Positions 1 through 13,809 of a stretch of 64,000 nt of DNA are shown here, piece after piece (positions within the stretch are counted from its first letter, which is position 1; the number at the start of each line of letters is the position of its first letter). Position numbers and translations under genes: made by a program. A model generated the notes under the pieces. It had not been told where the DNA came from and made no database searches. It saw nothing but the letters and a program-made list of their open reading frames with translations. The DNA comes from Sarcophilus harrisii (lineage: Eukaryota > Chordata > Mammalia > Dasyuromorphia > Dasyuridae), in NCBI RefSeq assembly GCF_902635505.1, contig NC_045426.1, forward strand, positions 393,130,138 through 393,194,137, in the 5' to 3' direction.

Positions 1-78
1 ATATCCCAGCATGGGGCTCTAGAAAGCACAGTATATTTTGGCACCTCAATTTGGGGGCTCTAGAAAGCACACTATAGT

Positions 79-290
79 CCTTGAGTCAGGAGGATCTGAA
101 TTCAAATTCCATTTCAGATACTGACTAACTCTGTTTGCTCCAATAAAAATGGTGGTTGTAATAGCACCTACTTCTCAGGTTTGTTGTGAGGATTAAATGG
201 TATATTTGTAAAGCACATAGCAAAGTGCCTAGCACATAGTAGGTGCTATATAAATGCTAATTACCATCATCTTCTTATCATCACTCTAAA
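79..290 (+). repeat. MIR/CORE-type SINE, 5' truncated
   Basis: The order of blocks is that of a marsupial MIR-like SINE in sense: 'gagtcaggaggatctgaattcaaat', then a decayed middle, then 'gttgtgaggattaaatgg' and the end 'gcctagcacatagtaggtgc'. The tRNA-like head is missing. No target-site duplication was found, so it is old. Confidence 0.85.
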
Positions 291-639
291 TTTTACATAA
301 TATGCTTTATATGCTAAATACTTCTTACAAAATACTTCTTAAACGCTCAAAGATTTAGTAAGCAGCTTAGCATATGAGTAGAGTGCTACATTTAAAGGCC
401 AGGATTCAAAACTTAGCCCAGAGAAAGTTGACATAATCTCTTTCAATTTCAGATTCTCCATCAAACAGGTAAACCCGATATCATGGAGCAAATGATCTAA
501 GCTATGTAAAATATTTAGTGATCCTTGCTAAATGCCAGAGGGAGATAGTGCTGGTTCAAAGCTTTGACTTCATTTTTGCAGAGAATTCATAGGGAGGAAA
601 CTTCTTGCCCCAGAGAATATCCATAACTTTTCTACAATT

Positions 640-765
640 TAACACCTAGAAGCGGAGCAACCTTCCCATTCTCACACAGCTTCTATATATCAAAAATAGA
701 ACTTGAACCCAGGTCTTCCTGACTAAATTTCAACTCTCTACTCATAACATGGTGTTACCTCTCTA
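640..765 (-). repeat. MIR-like SINE fragment
   Basis: Antisense MIR middle and head: 'tctcacacagc', 'acttgaacccaggtcttcctgac' and a decayed 'ctctac..ca' end. Heavily diverged. Confidence 0.6.
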
Positions 766-796
766 AAAATTTCAATTATTATTACTAAATGTTTTT

Positions 797-872
797 GCAT
801 CTGTAAAATGGGTGGGAGAGTAGACTAGATTACATGTGAAGGTCCTTCCAGCTCTAGGACTGTGAGCCTATA
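797..872 (+). repeat. CORE-SINE 3' fragment
   Basis: Matches the SINE tail type 'catctgtaaaatg...ggactagatgacctctgaggtccttccagctct'. Only the 3' third is present, directly after the antisense SINE fragment. Confidence 0.6.
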
Positions 873-942
873 ATTTCTTGCCATTACTCTTGAATATGAA
901 GTTCAATTTGTATTTGTACAAAGATTTTAACTTATAAAAATT

Positions 943-1039
943 GTTTATATATATATATATTCATATATTTAGATGTATATGCATATGTGTATATATATTA
1001 TATATTTAACATGTTATTATATATTATATATATATATAC

Positions 1040-1074
<35 letters not shown>
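943..1074. repeat. AT-rich (TA)n microsatellite
   Basis: Alternating TA runs with short interruptions, including a pure run of about 30 bases at 1046-1074. It is the first of several long TA arrays in the window (also near 4.2, 19.9, 25.9, 26.2 and 38.0 kb). Confidence 0.95.
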
Positions 1075-1076
<2 letters not shown>

Positions 1077-1084
1077 TTCTCATA

Positions 1085-1225
1085 AGAGTCATGGAAAGTA
1101 ATTCCTATTTTACAGATAAGAAAATTGAGGCACAAAAAAAAATTAAGTGCTTTATCTAATGATACCCCCCCACCCCATAGCATTTAGCAAGCCATGACTA
1201 GAACCCAGATCTTCTTATGGGGCAT
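1085..1225 (-). repeat. MIR-like SINE fragment
   Basis: Antisense MIR: 'ttttacagataagaaaattgaggca', 'ttaagtgctttatc' and 'agaacccagatcttct'. It directly abuts the TA array. Confidence 0.7.
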
Positions 1226-1289
1226 CCAGGTATTTCTTTTCTAAGCATTTCAAAGTGTCACGTGTGGGCTTGGGCTCTGAACAGAGAGA

Positions 1290-3030
1290 TCTACTGAATG
1301 ATTAATAGACTTCAAAACCAGACAGACACAGGGAAAATGTACTTAAATGTTCATATAGACACATTGTTCTCTCGTGTATGAGATACAAATAATGTTACTC
1401 TCAGGTCTCATGTCAAGATTAGTGAATGATTTCTCTCAGTGAAATGTTACCTCTTGGGCTGGATGAAATATTTGCTTTGCCTTGTAGTTGATGCCAACAT
1501 GGTAAAAAGTGACTCATTGTATATATCAAACTTAACACAATGATAGGACTGCAATAATCATAAATCATCCCAACTAAACAGAAATTTTTCATGGAACTTA
1601 TGATAAAGAAGAAAAAAATGAGTAATTTCATATTTTGCAATATTGATTTATAAAAGATGTGTCTGTTTCCTGTCAATAATAGATCTTTGCAAAAATGCTT
1701 GGCAGCAGAAAAGAACAAAACTTATCCAGTTACTTAAATGTGTGAAATTTAAATTACAGTACCAAGTGATAATTAGGAGAACTGTTACCTAGTCTGGTGC
1801 ACTGGGACTTTGCCCAAAGATGCTGTTATGGTGGAGACAGGAGCCTGTCTGCTTCCCCAGGACACAGGGAAGAGGAACACTTCTTCCCACCCCATGTCAG
1901 CACAGTGGAGAAAGAAGAATAAAGGCACTACCATATGATGCCACGTTGAGCCACCCCCATTCCCCAGAACACTGTCTCCATCCCCTATTGCTATATGAGG
2001 GTAAGTACATTCAACCAAGATGAACTATCCATGTGCGAACTGACCTGGTATTGGGGGTCAAGCCTGATTCATGCAGGTCTACTGGCTTAGGTTCAGGATC
2101 AGATCCAAAATAAGCTAATCATATACCATCTAGAATTTAACAAAAGTATGCTTAACAGTATCTTATAAAGGATATTGAACAGGGATACATAGTGATTCAG
2201 GAAGATAGAGTCCCATCCATTATATCTCTCTAAATGAAAACATCTAATTACCAGGTATTTGGGGTCAAATAGGTGTGACTAGCAGGGAAGTAGCAAATTC
2301 ATCAAGAGAGGGATACTGACTCCTTATGGGCTAGGAGTTTTATCCTCTAACCACATAGCTTCTTTGTCAATTCAAACCCTGACAACTAAAGTCTCAGGCA
2401 TACTATCTTTTCTTTTTTTAGGAAAAATAAAAATAATTAGCTTTATGTGGCAGATATTACTCCTAGAATATATCTAAAAATCCAAAGCATAGCCAGGATC
2501 AGCAGGGAGGCTGGCTTCCCTTCTCTTAATACCTGCTGAATTATATCCAGTTGTGAAGTTCCCTGTTAAAATCCTAGGTTCTAATAGATATCTTTAAAAC
2601 ATCAGACCTCTTCCTTTAGAGGTAGAGAATTACAGTATGCTTAATTCAGTCTCGGGGACTGATTTCTAATTCAGCCATTCTGAACCTGATTTTTGATGTG
2701 GCTCCATCAGACTCTCAGTCAGTATAGGCTTTAGGCAAGACTAAATATAGATTCTCTCCCACCATACACCATTCCTGATTTCTTTCTGAGCTTAAACTGT
2801 TGTCACAATCAGCTTCTAATCTTATGCTTGTTACACCACCCCCATTTCCATCCTCATGAAACTAACTTCCATTCATCTTAATCTCTTCATGACCTGCAAT
2901 ATCAACAATCAGCTGTCTTCCTTCCTTTCTCAGGTAAGATAATGGGTTTTTATTGGAACTTTCTATCTCCCTGTTTTATTGTCTAAGTAGCTAGTTACTT
3001 CATTTTAGTGCCCTTCACATTATTCACTTG
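1290..3030. other. Unassigned stretch, locally GC-richer at 1785-2035
   Basis: I recognise no repeat family here. The block 1785-2035 is clearly richer in G and C than its surroundings. It carries short open frames on both strands and a good splice-donor-like 'gggtaagtac' near 2000. The block 2400-2940 is C/T-rich in places and could be part of an old LTR element or of a LINE, but I cannot show either. No ORF resembles a known protein. Confidence 0.3.
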
Positions 3031-3324
3031 ATATTTGTTGTGTAGATCAAATGATATAAATTTTCAAAAGCACTTTACAATCTTCATTAAAGTTCCTAGT
3101 GTTTTAAAACATGGATATAGTCAACATGGTTTTATCTCTTGTGCATATTTCTGATTTTAAATTATTAAATTTAAAGATCACTAGATCTTTAAGAGGTCAC
3201 AAGGATTGGAAAAAAAGTGTCTAGCCTTCTGCTGTATTGGTCATGTAACCAGGTCCATTTTAGCTTCCCTAAGTGTACCCATTTGGGGGAAGGAATTGTT
3301 TCACTATCTCCATATACAAACTTT

Positions 3325-3378
3325 TCATGATGACTGGCACATATTGGATATTTAATAGATGCTTGTTTCTTGAATTTA
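3325..3378 (+). repeat. L2 LINE 3' tail
   Basis: 'gactggcacatattggatatttaatagatgcttg' is the decayed terminal L2 motif (gcctggcacatagtaggtgcttaataaatg). The upstream part cannot be traced. Confidence 0.6.
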
Positions 3379-3440
3379 ACAAACATTTATTAAACTTTGC
3401 ACTTATTCTGTGAAAAACACTGTCCTAAATCATTTTATGT
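3377..3440 (-). repeat. MIR/L2-type 3' end fragment, antisense
   Basis: 'aacaaacatttattaaac...gaaaaacactgtcctaa' is the inverted end of a MIR or L2 copy. Very short, so the family is uncertain. Confidence 0.5.
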
Positions 3441-3667
3441 CCTCCAGATTCTGTGGGCATATTCTTTAAATTCCTAAGTATGAATTTTATTTGATTTATA
3501 TGACACATCTGTTACTCAAATATAAATTTTCAAATTCTTCTTATTTCAGGTCACTGCCTCCTCACCAAGAGGATCTATTGCAATATACTTTGAGGAAGTT
3601 ATGGCCACTTGGTATACTTTTTTCTTAAGCAAAAGATGTTTTGAACTCAACTTTAATTAGTTCAGAT

Positions 3668-4035
3668 CAACAAATAAATATTGAGCACTCACTATGTGCA
3701 AGACACTGAGCTAAGCATTGGAGATATGAAGACAGACATAAAGCAACCTTTGCCCATTCCTGTACATTCTTATAGAGTCATGCAACTTGAACACAAATAA
3801 GCATAATACAGTAGAGGAAGTAAAGTTAGGAAAGGGAAAATGAAGGCATTCTAGGACTATCGGGAGAAGGGAAGTCAGGGAAAACTTCATGGAGAAAATT
3901 GCATATAAATTCAACCTTAAAAAATAATAAAGATATCAAAAGATAGAGATGATGGAAGGAAAAGAAAATAGATAGAGTCCATGATAGAGACCATGCTAAA
4001 AGCCTTTCTAGTTTGGTAGAATCATTTAGAGCATG
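3668..4035 (-). repeat. L2 LINE 3' region, antisense
   Basis: Begins with the inverted L2 terminus 'ttgagcactcactatgtgcaagacactgagctaag' and continues as antisense 3'UTR/ORF2 end, with the 'gcattctagg' and 'aacttcatggagaa' blocks seen in the longer L2 copies of this window (8.5, 27.3, 40.8 and 61.7 kb). Confidence 0.7.
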
Positions 4036-4182
4036 CATTATGTCCTAAGAACTGAGGATTACTTCTATGTAACAATGAAACAATAAAGTAAAATTTCCAA
4101 TAAAGTAAAATTTCAGACTTCAAAAATGATCTTTATCATTGATTTTTATTTCTGTTATAGGTTTTGGTTAAAAATATTTACA

Positions 4183-4233
4183 TATTTATATATACATATA
4201 TATATATATATATTCTCTTTTGAGAATATATAT

Positions 4234-4290
<57 letters not shown>
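4183..4290. repeat. (TA)n-(CT)n compound microsatellite
   Basis: A TA run, then 'tattctcttttgagaata' (9-bp arms around a 4-base loop), then CT x8, then a TA run of about 38 bases. The inverted part can form a hairpin. Confidence 0.9.
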
Positions 4291-4292
<2 letters not shown>

Positions 4293-4850
4293 TGAGATTT
4301 AGAGCTGGAAGAGGTCTTAGAGATCCTCTAACTCAATTTGTTCATTTTACAAATGAAAGAATTTATTTGAAAAGCACCTGAAAGATTGTAGACACAACTA
4401 AATTTGAAGTCAAGGGTCAAAAGTCTGAATCCGAACTCCATATGATGATAAACAAGTCATTCCATTTCTTTTGAACCTCATTTTCTTTAGTTTCAAATGA
4501 GTAAGGTAACCTGGATACTATACAAGATTCATTCATATGCCAAATCTTATAATCCTATAGCTTCTGAGTTTATGAATTGAGATCCAGAAAGGTTGTCACT
4601 AGTCTTTGGCCACAAAAGTAGGAAGTGGTAGGACTAGAATCTCAATTTAGACTTTCTGACTCCAGAATCAAGACTCTTTCCATTAAATCAAATGATCTTC
4701 AAAACAATTTGCTGAGGCAGGTGTTACTATCTTACTTTTATATTAAGGTAAACAAACTTTAGTGCAGCTTAAAAGTGGTAGAGACAAAATTTAAACTCAG
4801 ATCTTCTGGGTCCAGGCCCTGTGCTCTTTCACCCTAGTCTATACTACCTA
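4291..4850. repeat. Cluster of decayed MIR-like SINE fragments
   Basis: Four adjoining pieces. 4291-4350 is antisense ('agagctggaagaggtcttagagatcctc...cattttacaaatga'). 4395-4560 is sense ('ttgaagtcaagggtc...catttcttttgaacctcattttc'). 4570-4695 and 4696-4850 are antisense ('gatccagaaagg..', 'ctcagatcttctgggtccagg'). The borders are approximate. Confidence 0.5.
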
Positions 4851-5099
4851 AAGTAAATCTCATGAGCTTCTGTAGGAAATGAAGGGATATGAAGTCTTAT
4901 TCTAAGGTTATGAATTGAGAATGTCTTCATAAAGTCTTTCTTGATTGTTTCCACAAATTGGTAAATGTCAAGAAAATGATTCTGGTGATTTTAACATAAA
5001 CCTATAAAGATAAAAGTTATTTATATATTATGTTTTCATATATAATATATTTCTGTAATGTATATATGTATGTACACATATATGTACCTTTTTAATCCA

Positions 5100-6763
5100 A
5101 TACCAACACCCCACTACTCCACTTACAGTTTCCAGATAAGAAACATTATGAATTGTCAAATGTATTGTATAAAAGACACTTGAGTATTATACTATTCACA
5201 ATAGATTTGTTGCTGAAAATTTATTTTTCAGCTGAGATTTTCTTAGCTCACATTCAGAATGAAATCAGTGCTCACTTTTAAAGGAATTTTTTCTGAAGTA
5301 AAGAATAATTTTCTAATATTTTTCTTTTTGTGAACCTGGATTTTTAATAAGTTGGCTTTTCAGGATCAGACCTTGCTCTAGATCATTTTTATAGATAGCT
5401 CAAGTTTTGTATTTTCACCTAAGGTATATCTTGAGGTAAATCAATTACTGAAACAGTAGAAAAACTCCACCCCCACCCCATAATGTATTACCTGCAACCA
5501 CTTAGTAAATTGGAATCAGGCTTAGCCACTGCTCTTTGGCTCACATTCATTTAAAGGGATACTCAACATGTTTTAGACAGCAGTGCACCTTCAGCAATTC
5601 TGAAGGTAGGTAGCCTGAATTGTGCTCTAGCAAATAGAGAAAGACAGTCACTTCTCTAGAATGTTTGATGGAATTGATCTGATTCTGCTTACATCTAGGA
5701 CTTTAGTCCTTTGACATTTGCTAGGCATTAAATTATTTTTAAATCCTTTAAATTTGATCAAACTCAAAGAATTTATTGTCAGCATTTCTCTTCTCTCTAC
5801 CCAAAAATTGCCTTACCCATATGCCTTTTAAAATATATGTAGAGAACTCATTGCCCCTAAGGTGATGTATGGGCTGAAGATATAAATCAGAACAAGAAGG
5901 GTTGACACAAATTCATGATTGCTAGTTCTATCACTGATTTTTCAGAGAAGCTAAAGCATTACGAAGGCTGACAAAAATACTTTTTGAGATCAACATCATC
6001 TATGATGCTCTCCCACAAAATGTCCTTGAGAAGTACTGTCAGCAGTAGAATAACCCAGACTGGACTTACATTAATCTGCATGGATCACAGGTCTGACTCA
6101 GTATGTTCTTACATATAATCCTCACATTTGATTCATTTGCAATTAAGGTTTTAAAATGTTGTGAAAGAGAGCACAATATAGGGGTCTAAAAAAATCTGTT
6201 AATACTTTCCAAGAAACCTTTTTGTTCATGTTTTATTAAGGTCAAATTACTCTTTTGACAAACAAAGGAACATATTTTTTGTTTGCAACCTCTGTCCCTA
6301 GATTATTAAGTGAATTTAAAACTTGGTATAGAGTTCTCTCTGTCCAGCACTCAGTCACCAGGAGAAAGTTGAGAATTCAGGTGATTGTTAAAATAATTCA
6401 GGGAAAGGCACATTTCTGTCTGAAATGACTATAGTGCTTCATCCTTCCATTTTAACACTGAGGCTTACTTTTGAATCAGAATAGAGCACCATTATGACAT
6501 GGCTCCTTATTCTCCAGATTTACATATGCCACAAGCTCAGACAAGGACTCAAATGTAACAACATACTATAAGAACCTCCAACATCATAGTTGGCATAGAA
6601 AACCAACTCCAGTACCATAAAGCTTCTCTTCTCTACTTTTATGTTAAAGGACAACTATGAAACAAAGCAAGGTAAAGTCACAAATACTAAGAAACTTTTG
6701 AAGAATAGAATGAAGGTAGACCTGCAGCTATACTCTCTTTCCCCTTCTCTTCCCCACTCCAGC
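5100..6763. other. Repeat-poor interval, no gene seen
   Basis: About 1.66 kb in which I recognise no SINE, LINE, LTR or DNA transposon and no coding exon. The flanks on both sides are repeat-dense. It may be unique ancestral sequence. Confidence 0.4.
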
Positions 6764-8545
<1,782 letters not shown>

Positions 8546-8549
8546 TTCT

Positions 8550-9150
8550 TAATCAGGAAACTTATAGAGCACCTATGTGCAAAGCACCATACTAGGCATT
8601 TTATGATAGAGAAACAAGAGAATGGACTCTGCTAAAAAGAAATGGTCTAGTCAATTTTAGGTTTGTTTTTTTTTTAACTAACACTAGAAGGCAGTATTGC
8701 TAAGTGACATATGTAAATTTGTGTTCTAAAGGGAACTTAGAGAGAAGGATCACTGTGCCCTAGAGTAGTCAAAGAAAGCTTTGTGAAAAAGGTCAAATGT
8801 CAAAGAGGCTTATAAGATCAGGTAAGGTTTTAAATGACATAAACCAAGATGTAAAGAAGGGTAAATGTCAATAAGTAGACAAGTTTGGCTAGACTAGAGA
8901 TTTGGTTATTGGCACATAAGATTGAAAAGGTAGGTCGATACTAGATTATTTAAGACCTTTAATAATAAGCCAAGAAATTTGGACTTCAAACAATATAGAT
9001 AATGAATAGAAATCACTTTGAGTAGGAAAATTAATCTAGAGGTATTTAGTCTAGGAAATATTATAGGACTGGTATTAAGGAGACTTGTTAAAAAATAATA
9101 GAATTTATTGAAATAATTCAAATATGAAGGACTCTTCATTGAAATAAGGT
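8550..9150 (-). repeat. L2 LINE, antisense 3' portion
   Basis: Starts with the inverted terminus 'cacctatgtgcaaagcaccatactaggca' and follows the L2 3'UTR/ORF2 end upstream: 'agaaatcactttgagtagg' corresponds to the 'aatcactttggtggctga' block of other L2 copies, and 'gaataattcaaatatgaagg' follows. About 600 bp. Confidence 0.75.
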
Positions 9151-9644
9151 GAAATACCCCAAAGAAATAGAATTGAGCTAAAAAATCAGGGAAGCAGCAA
9201 CTGCTGTAAATAGACTTTAAATGTTCCCCACTCTGAAACCATCTTTATGCAGCATATAAAAAAGCAGGAAAATCTAAACCCTAGCATTAATGTTACTTAA
9301 ACCAGTCTTTGTAGTAGGGTTAAAAGCTGATTGTTTTGAAAATAGGGGTAATGGTGAGAGCAGAAACTAGCCTTTCTAGGAATATGTGAATTAAATTTAA
9401 AAACACAGTTATAAATCTCTTCTACACACCAGGCAAGGGTAAATTTATTGCATACAGAATAGAAAGAAGGACTGCACCCTGAAATAAGGGAGAAAACTCC
9501 ATTGATGGTAGTTATCTGTAATTTAAGATTAAGTTTCTGGACATTTGGGCCTAACTTTATTACAAGGGAATATAGCTATTACCATATAGAGACACTTAAT
9601 AGGAAATACACTTTTGGATATGCTTTATTGATAACTAGCTTTAA

Positions 9645-9838
9645 TGTATATAATGGTTTGCCAAGTTCTTTATGTATATCATCTCATTTGATCCTTACAA
9701 CTACTTTATGAAATGAGTATTATTATTATCCTCATTTTGATGATGAGAAAACTGAGATGGAATTATCTGAAATGGAATTTGAACTCAGTTTTTGACAATT
9801 CCAAGTCAAACATTCTGTCTATTGTACCACCCAAACTA
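9645..9838 (-). repeat. MIR SINE, antisense
   Basis: 'catctcatttgatccttacaactac', 'ttattatcctcattttgatgatgagaaaactgag', 'gaatttgaactcag' and 'ctgtctattgtaccacccaa' give a nearly complete inverted MIR. Confidence 0.85.
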
Positions 9839-9839
9839 C

Positions 9840-11320
9840 ATCAAAATCACCAATTAATTCTAAATGTTTGAATAGGTCTAAAAAGAAGAAATAGTGATGT
9901 AAATATTTTTTAAAAGATTTGTTTTGTGTGGTCATCTAAGCTTTGTAGCCTAAACTGATTTAATTATGCAATTCAATAACCAACTAGAACATTAAAAGTG
10001 TAGTTTTGGAACCAGAAAGACCACACCCTTCCTGAAGAAGCAGGACAGCACAGAATCTTTATTCATAGTAGTGAACCTAAGAGTGCAGGTCCCCTCAAGG
10101 TTGACAGTATAGAATCTATGCTTCCACTATGGTATTCAAAATTCCAACCCAGTAGTCCTACATCTTAGAGATCTTGGGAATTCAATATAGCCTGCAAATA
10201 GGAAACAAGAGTCTAGTCAGAAAGCTCGGTCTCCCAGAATTTAATCATACAAGTTTTGCTAGCACCATTGCTTCTAAAGGGGTCCTAGTTACTTGACCTT
10301 GAGTGAAGGAGAAAACTAATCAAGAGGAAAATGCTCACTAGTATTCACACACACACACACACACATACACACACACACATGCATGCATGCAAGCACACAC
10401 ACAAAAGGAGGTCCCAGGAGTATATTAAAAAAAAAAAAGTTCTATGATCATACTCAAGGAAATGTTGATCCTAAGACTAGGAAACAGCTACTATTAATAT
10501 TAGATAAGTGCAAGCTCTGTTCAATTCCACTGCCTCAAGGAATGACCTTGTTCACAGATGAGCAATGAAGTGGGAGGTTCCACTGTAGAGTAATAAATTG
10601 TCTTTCTTAGAGAAAGACCCCTGGAGAAAGTTATCAAAAAATAAAAATCAGGTAATGCATGACTCCAAATAGGCAAGGAAACCCTTCAATAGTCTGGGGG
10701 CGGGGAGGGGTAAAGCAAGGGTAGTCAAAATAGCTTCCAGGGGAGTAGAGTTTAGGCTACAAAAGTACATGCCATATAAACCTTCCCCCCAGTGTGATTT
10801 TAAACCAACACACTTTTATTTCACAGAAACAAGCCCATTCCCCTACTTAAGACCCCATTATTGCAGTTGAATATTCAATTCAAGAAAATTTGGGAAGGAA
10901 GCCAACTAGCAACTTCCTCATCACACAGATGGCAGACCAGAGGACCTCTGTTCATAAGAGTGAGAAGTTCCTACAGAAAAACTTTTAATTGAAGCTACTG
11001 CCCCAGGTTGGAAGCCCTTGAGGAAAGAAGAAATGGGAGTTATTTAGTCTCTCCAGAGTTATGAAAGTGCAAAGGCCACAGAGAGAATAATTGAAATAGA
11101 CATTGGCACAAAAAAAGAGAAACTAAAGGAAGAGGATTTGCTGTATAGGCCCTTTCACTATGAAACCAGGAAGATGCTTGATCAATAATACCCCTCTTAG
11201 TTTATCGGCAATCATGCTGCATGCATGCTAACAGACAGGAAGAATTTCTTTGTCCTTGTAGGTAAGAGAGGCCAGTTCCCTTTCAGATAGATGCAGAAGC
11301 ATGGAACCATTTCACTTGCT
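9840..11320. other. Unassigned stretch with LTR-like features on the minus strand
   Basis: No family is recognised. Near 10050, 'gcacagaatctttattcatag' reads on the minus strand as a poly(A) signal followed by a GC-richer stretch, as in an R-U5 border. A long G/C-rich block (10700-10790) follows. It may hold an old solo LTR, but I could not fix both ends. The CA microsatellite lies inside. Confidence 0.3.
10345..10404. repeat. (CA)n microsatellite
   Basis: Two CA runs separated by 'catacac' and a 'gcatgcatgcaagc' interruption. Confidence 0.95.
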
Positions 11321-11324
11321 TCTC

Positions 11325-11458
11325 CTAAATTCTTTTCTTATCTGTAAAATGAGGAAAATGAGAATGCCTACCTCATAAGGCTGTTGAGGATATCAGTGAG
11401 GTAAATCCACTGCATTTGCAAACCTTTGAGCTCTATGTAAATATAAGTTATTACTATC
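11325..11458 (+). repeat. MIR3-like SINE, 3' half
   Basis: 'ttatctgtaaaatgagg', 'gcctacctcataaggctgttgagga', then 'gcaaacctttgagctctatgtaaatataagttatta', the MIR3-type end. Confidence 0.8.
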
Positions 11459-11589
11459 TCTCTGTATACTTATGCATCCTTATAAATTATAGCTGCTGAT
11501 ATTTCTTGGGCATTTTAAATTTATAATGCATTTTTCCATGTATTATCATATTGCACCTTTTCTTATGTATAGTTATAAAAATATAATAA

Positions 11590-11800
11590 AAATGATATTT
11601 ACTTTGTTCTAGGCATTGTGATAAGTATTATCCCCATTTAACAGATGAAAAACTAAGGCAAACAGAGATTAAGTAACTTTCCAAAAGAGAGTTATATATA
11701 TATATATATATATAGCTTGGAAGGTGGGAGATTGGATATGAAATCAGATCTGCCTGACTCCAGGCTAGTGCTCTACCCACTGAGCTACCAGAGTCATATC
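11590..11800 (-). repeat. MIR SINE, antisense, with internal (TA)n
   Basis: Inverted MIR: 'tccccatttaacagatgaaaaactaaggc', 'ttaagtaactttcc', then TA x11 at 11694-11715, then 'agatctgcctgactccagg' and 'gctctacccactgagc'. The TA run expanded inside the SINE body. Confidence 0.85.
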
Positions 11801-11804
11801 ATCT

Positions 11805-11926
11805 CTTCTATTAGAAAGTAAGCTCCATGAAGACAAATGAAATATCTTATTCTTTGAATTCCACACAGCGCCTAGAAAATATTTTACATGTGGCAGTCAT
11901 TTAATAACTATATACTATTGAATTAT
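11805..11926 (+). repeat. L2 LINE 3' end
   Basis: 'ttagaaagtaagctccatgaagaca' is the diagnostic 'agactgtaagctccttgaggac' block, followed by 'gcgcctag' and a decayed 'tcatttaataactatatactattgaatt' terminus. Confidence 0.8.
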
Positions 11927-12034
11927 GTTGCCTGGTAAAAGAATACTATATTATTCAAGACAGTGAGCACCTCTATGCTTCTCTCCATGTTTCACTCCTT
12001 TCCACTTGTCATGGCTCTCAAAACAATTGCTTAC

Positions 12035-12110
12035 ATTTATTTATTTGCATGTGTGTGGCATTTTAAAGTTTACAGATTGCTTTGAAATACATTATTCCAC
12101 CTCTTCAGAC
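12035..12110 (-). repeat. MIR3-like fragment, antisense
   Basis: 'ttttaaagtttacagattgctttgaaatacattat' corresponds to the inverted MIR3 end. Confidence 0.55.
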
Positions 12111-12149
12111 TCATATAGTCCACCACCCACGACTATGGAGCTTTTAGCT

Positions 12150-12612
12150 CCAAAGTACCTTTCCTCCCAACCTCCCCATTTCCATCAGTGGAACTGCCAT
12201 TCTCCTAAAGATTGCACTATAAACTTATTTCTTAGCTCTTTCTTTTCTCTTTAGTTCCAGTCCTGTATTTCTACCAGCTATTTCCATGGCTCAAATTCAA
12301 CATATTTTACTACTTTGTAGTTATTTTAGAGTTTTTTCTCTTACCTTCACTCCTTCATTCCTAATCTTAACCCAAATATATTATCAATGGTAAGGCTGTA
12401 TCATTATTTTAAACTTTATAATGTTACTTGGAAATAATATAATAAATTTGAAAACATTTGGGGAAAGTTTAAAATGTTATCTAAATGTAAGATATTTATC
12501 ACTTCCTCTCTATTCCCACTTCTATTATAGTGCAGGCAACATTAACTCATACCTAAATTATTGCAATAGCCTTCTATTTGGCCTTCTGTGTTCCAGTCTT
12601 TTTCTTTTCAAT
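12150..12612 (+). repeat. L2 LINE ORF2 fragment, interrupted by a MIR tail
   Basis: The 3' part has the L2 ORF2 landmark 'aattattgcaatagccttctatttggccttctgtgttcc' (consensus: ctggattactgcaatagcctcctaa). A short MIR3-like tail (about 12430-12505, '...gaaagtttaaaatgttatctaaatgtaag') seems to sit within it. Confidence 0.65.
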
Positions 12613-12639
12613 TTATTATGTATAGTTTTCACAAAATTA

Positions 12640-13020
12640 TAGATTTAGTAGTAGCAGAAACCTCAAATGCCATTCTACTCTAATGTCCCCATTGCAGAAG
12701 TAAGAAAACTGGAAATGTTAAATGACTTGTCTAGATATCTAAGTAATACAGAGTAGTCAGGAATCAAATCCAGTGGAAAAGTCCAATGCATTTTTCATTT
12801 TACCCTGCAGCCTCCTAGACAAACATCTTTAAATATTCATTTGAACATGTCCTCAAGAACCTAAAATTATGAAAGATCCCCAGCTTGAAATTCAAATGAT
12901 CAGAGGATCATTGTTTTAGAGTCATTTAGACTTTAGAAGTTATCTTGTCTGAATAAAAGTCTCATTTTACAGATGAAGAACTGTGACTTTTCCAATGTCA
13001 CAGAAGTTGTAAACTGCATG
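12640..13020 (-). repeat. Two antisense MIR-like fragments
   Basis: 12640-12815: 'tgtccccattgcagaagtaagaaaactgg', 'caaatccagtgg'. 12912-13020: 'agaagttatcttgtctg...ctcattttacagatgaagaac'. Both decayed. Confidence 0.6.
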
Positions 13021-13259
13021 TTTCCTCATCAACTGTTTACAATTTATATATTTTTTTCTTTCACTCACTTCTCCAAGTGAGTCTTCTATTCAAGTCAAGA
13101 TAATCTCAAACTATAAATTCTTTCACACATCCCTTTAAGGTCCATTGCCTTGCTAATGCAATTGAACCCTCCTTTTACTTTTTTTTTCTCTTCTCCCTCT
13201 AAATTTCTTTAGAATATGTCACACTACCTCAAAATTACATTCGACATTCAATTGTCTTC

Positions 13260-13470
13260 TGGACTCAGAGAGCCGTACTAGGAATGGTACATTTTAAGAT
13301 GAATAAGATAGGATCCTTACTATTATAGAGATTACAATTGATTGGTGTATTGTTTCTGAAGTATTGGCAATTGTTTCTTGTAAACACCCCATCTCCACAG
13401 TTCTATATTAATTTTTCCCATAGCTTCTAACATAGAGCTGAGTACACAATAAATATCCTAATTTAAAAAA
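13260..13470. repeat. L2 3'-end scraps in both orientations
   Basis: 13260-13345 reads antisense ('gaataagataggatccttactattatagagattacaat'). 13375-13470 reads sense ('acatagagctgagtacacaataaat'). Both short and diverged. Confidence 0.45.
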
Positions 13471-13809
13471 TGTATTCTATGAAGAATCCAAATAAGCCCT
13501 AAAACTACTTCTATATAAATAAAAAAAATTATCCTATAGTATTCATTGTCTGGCCTGCTCTACAATGAACAAAGCTAAGAAATGTGGTGGTGAAACTCAC
13601 AATTCTCAGGTATGGCAAGAAGTCTACCTTCCTTGTTTTTAAAAGCTAGCTCTTCTCCATAGGCAATGAAAATCATTTTAATAGTATTGACAATTTTGAT
13701 CACTAATACTCATTGTTATATTAATATCTCTAAAAACACAAGAATATGTAGTATTATTTTGCATCTATGAAATGAGGAATACTGAAGAATCCATTTGTCT
13801 ATACCAATT

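Noticed and set aside
4209-4230. Hairpin tatattctc/gagaatata as a possible regulatory structure
   Set aside because: It sits inside a TA/CT microsatellite, where such inverted words arise easily by slippage.
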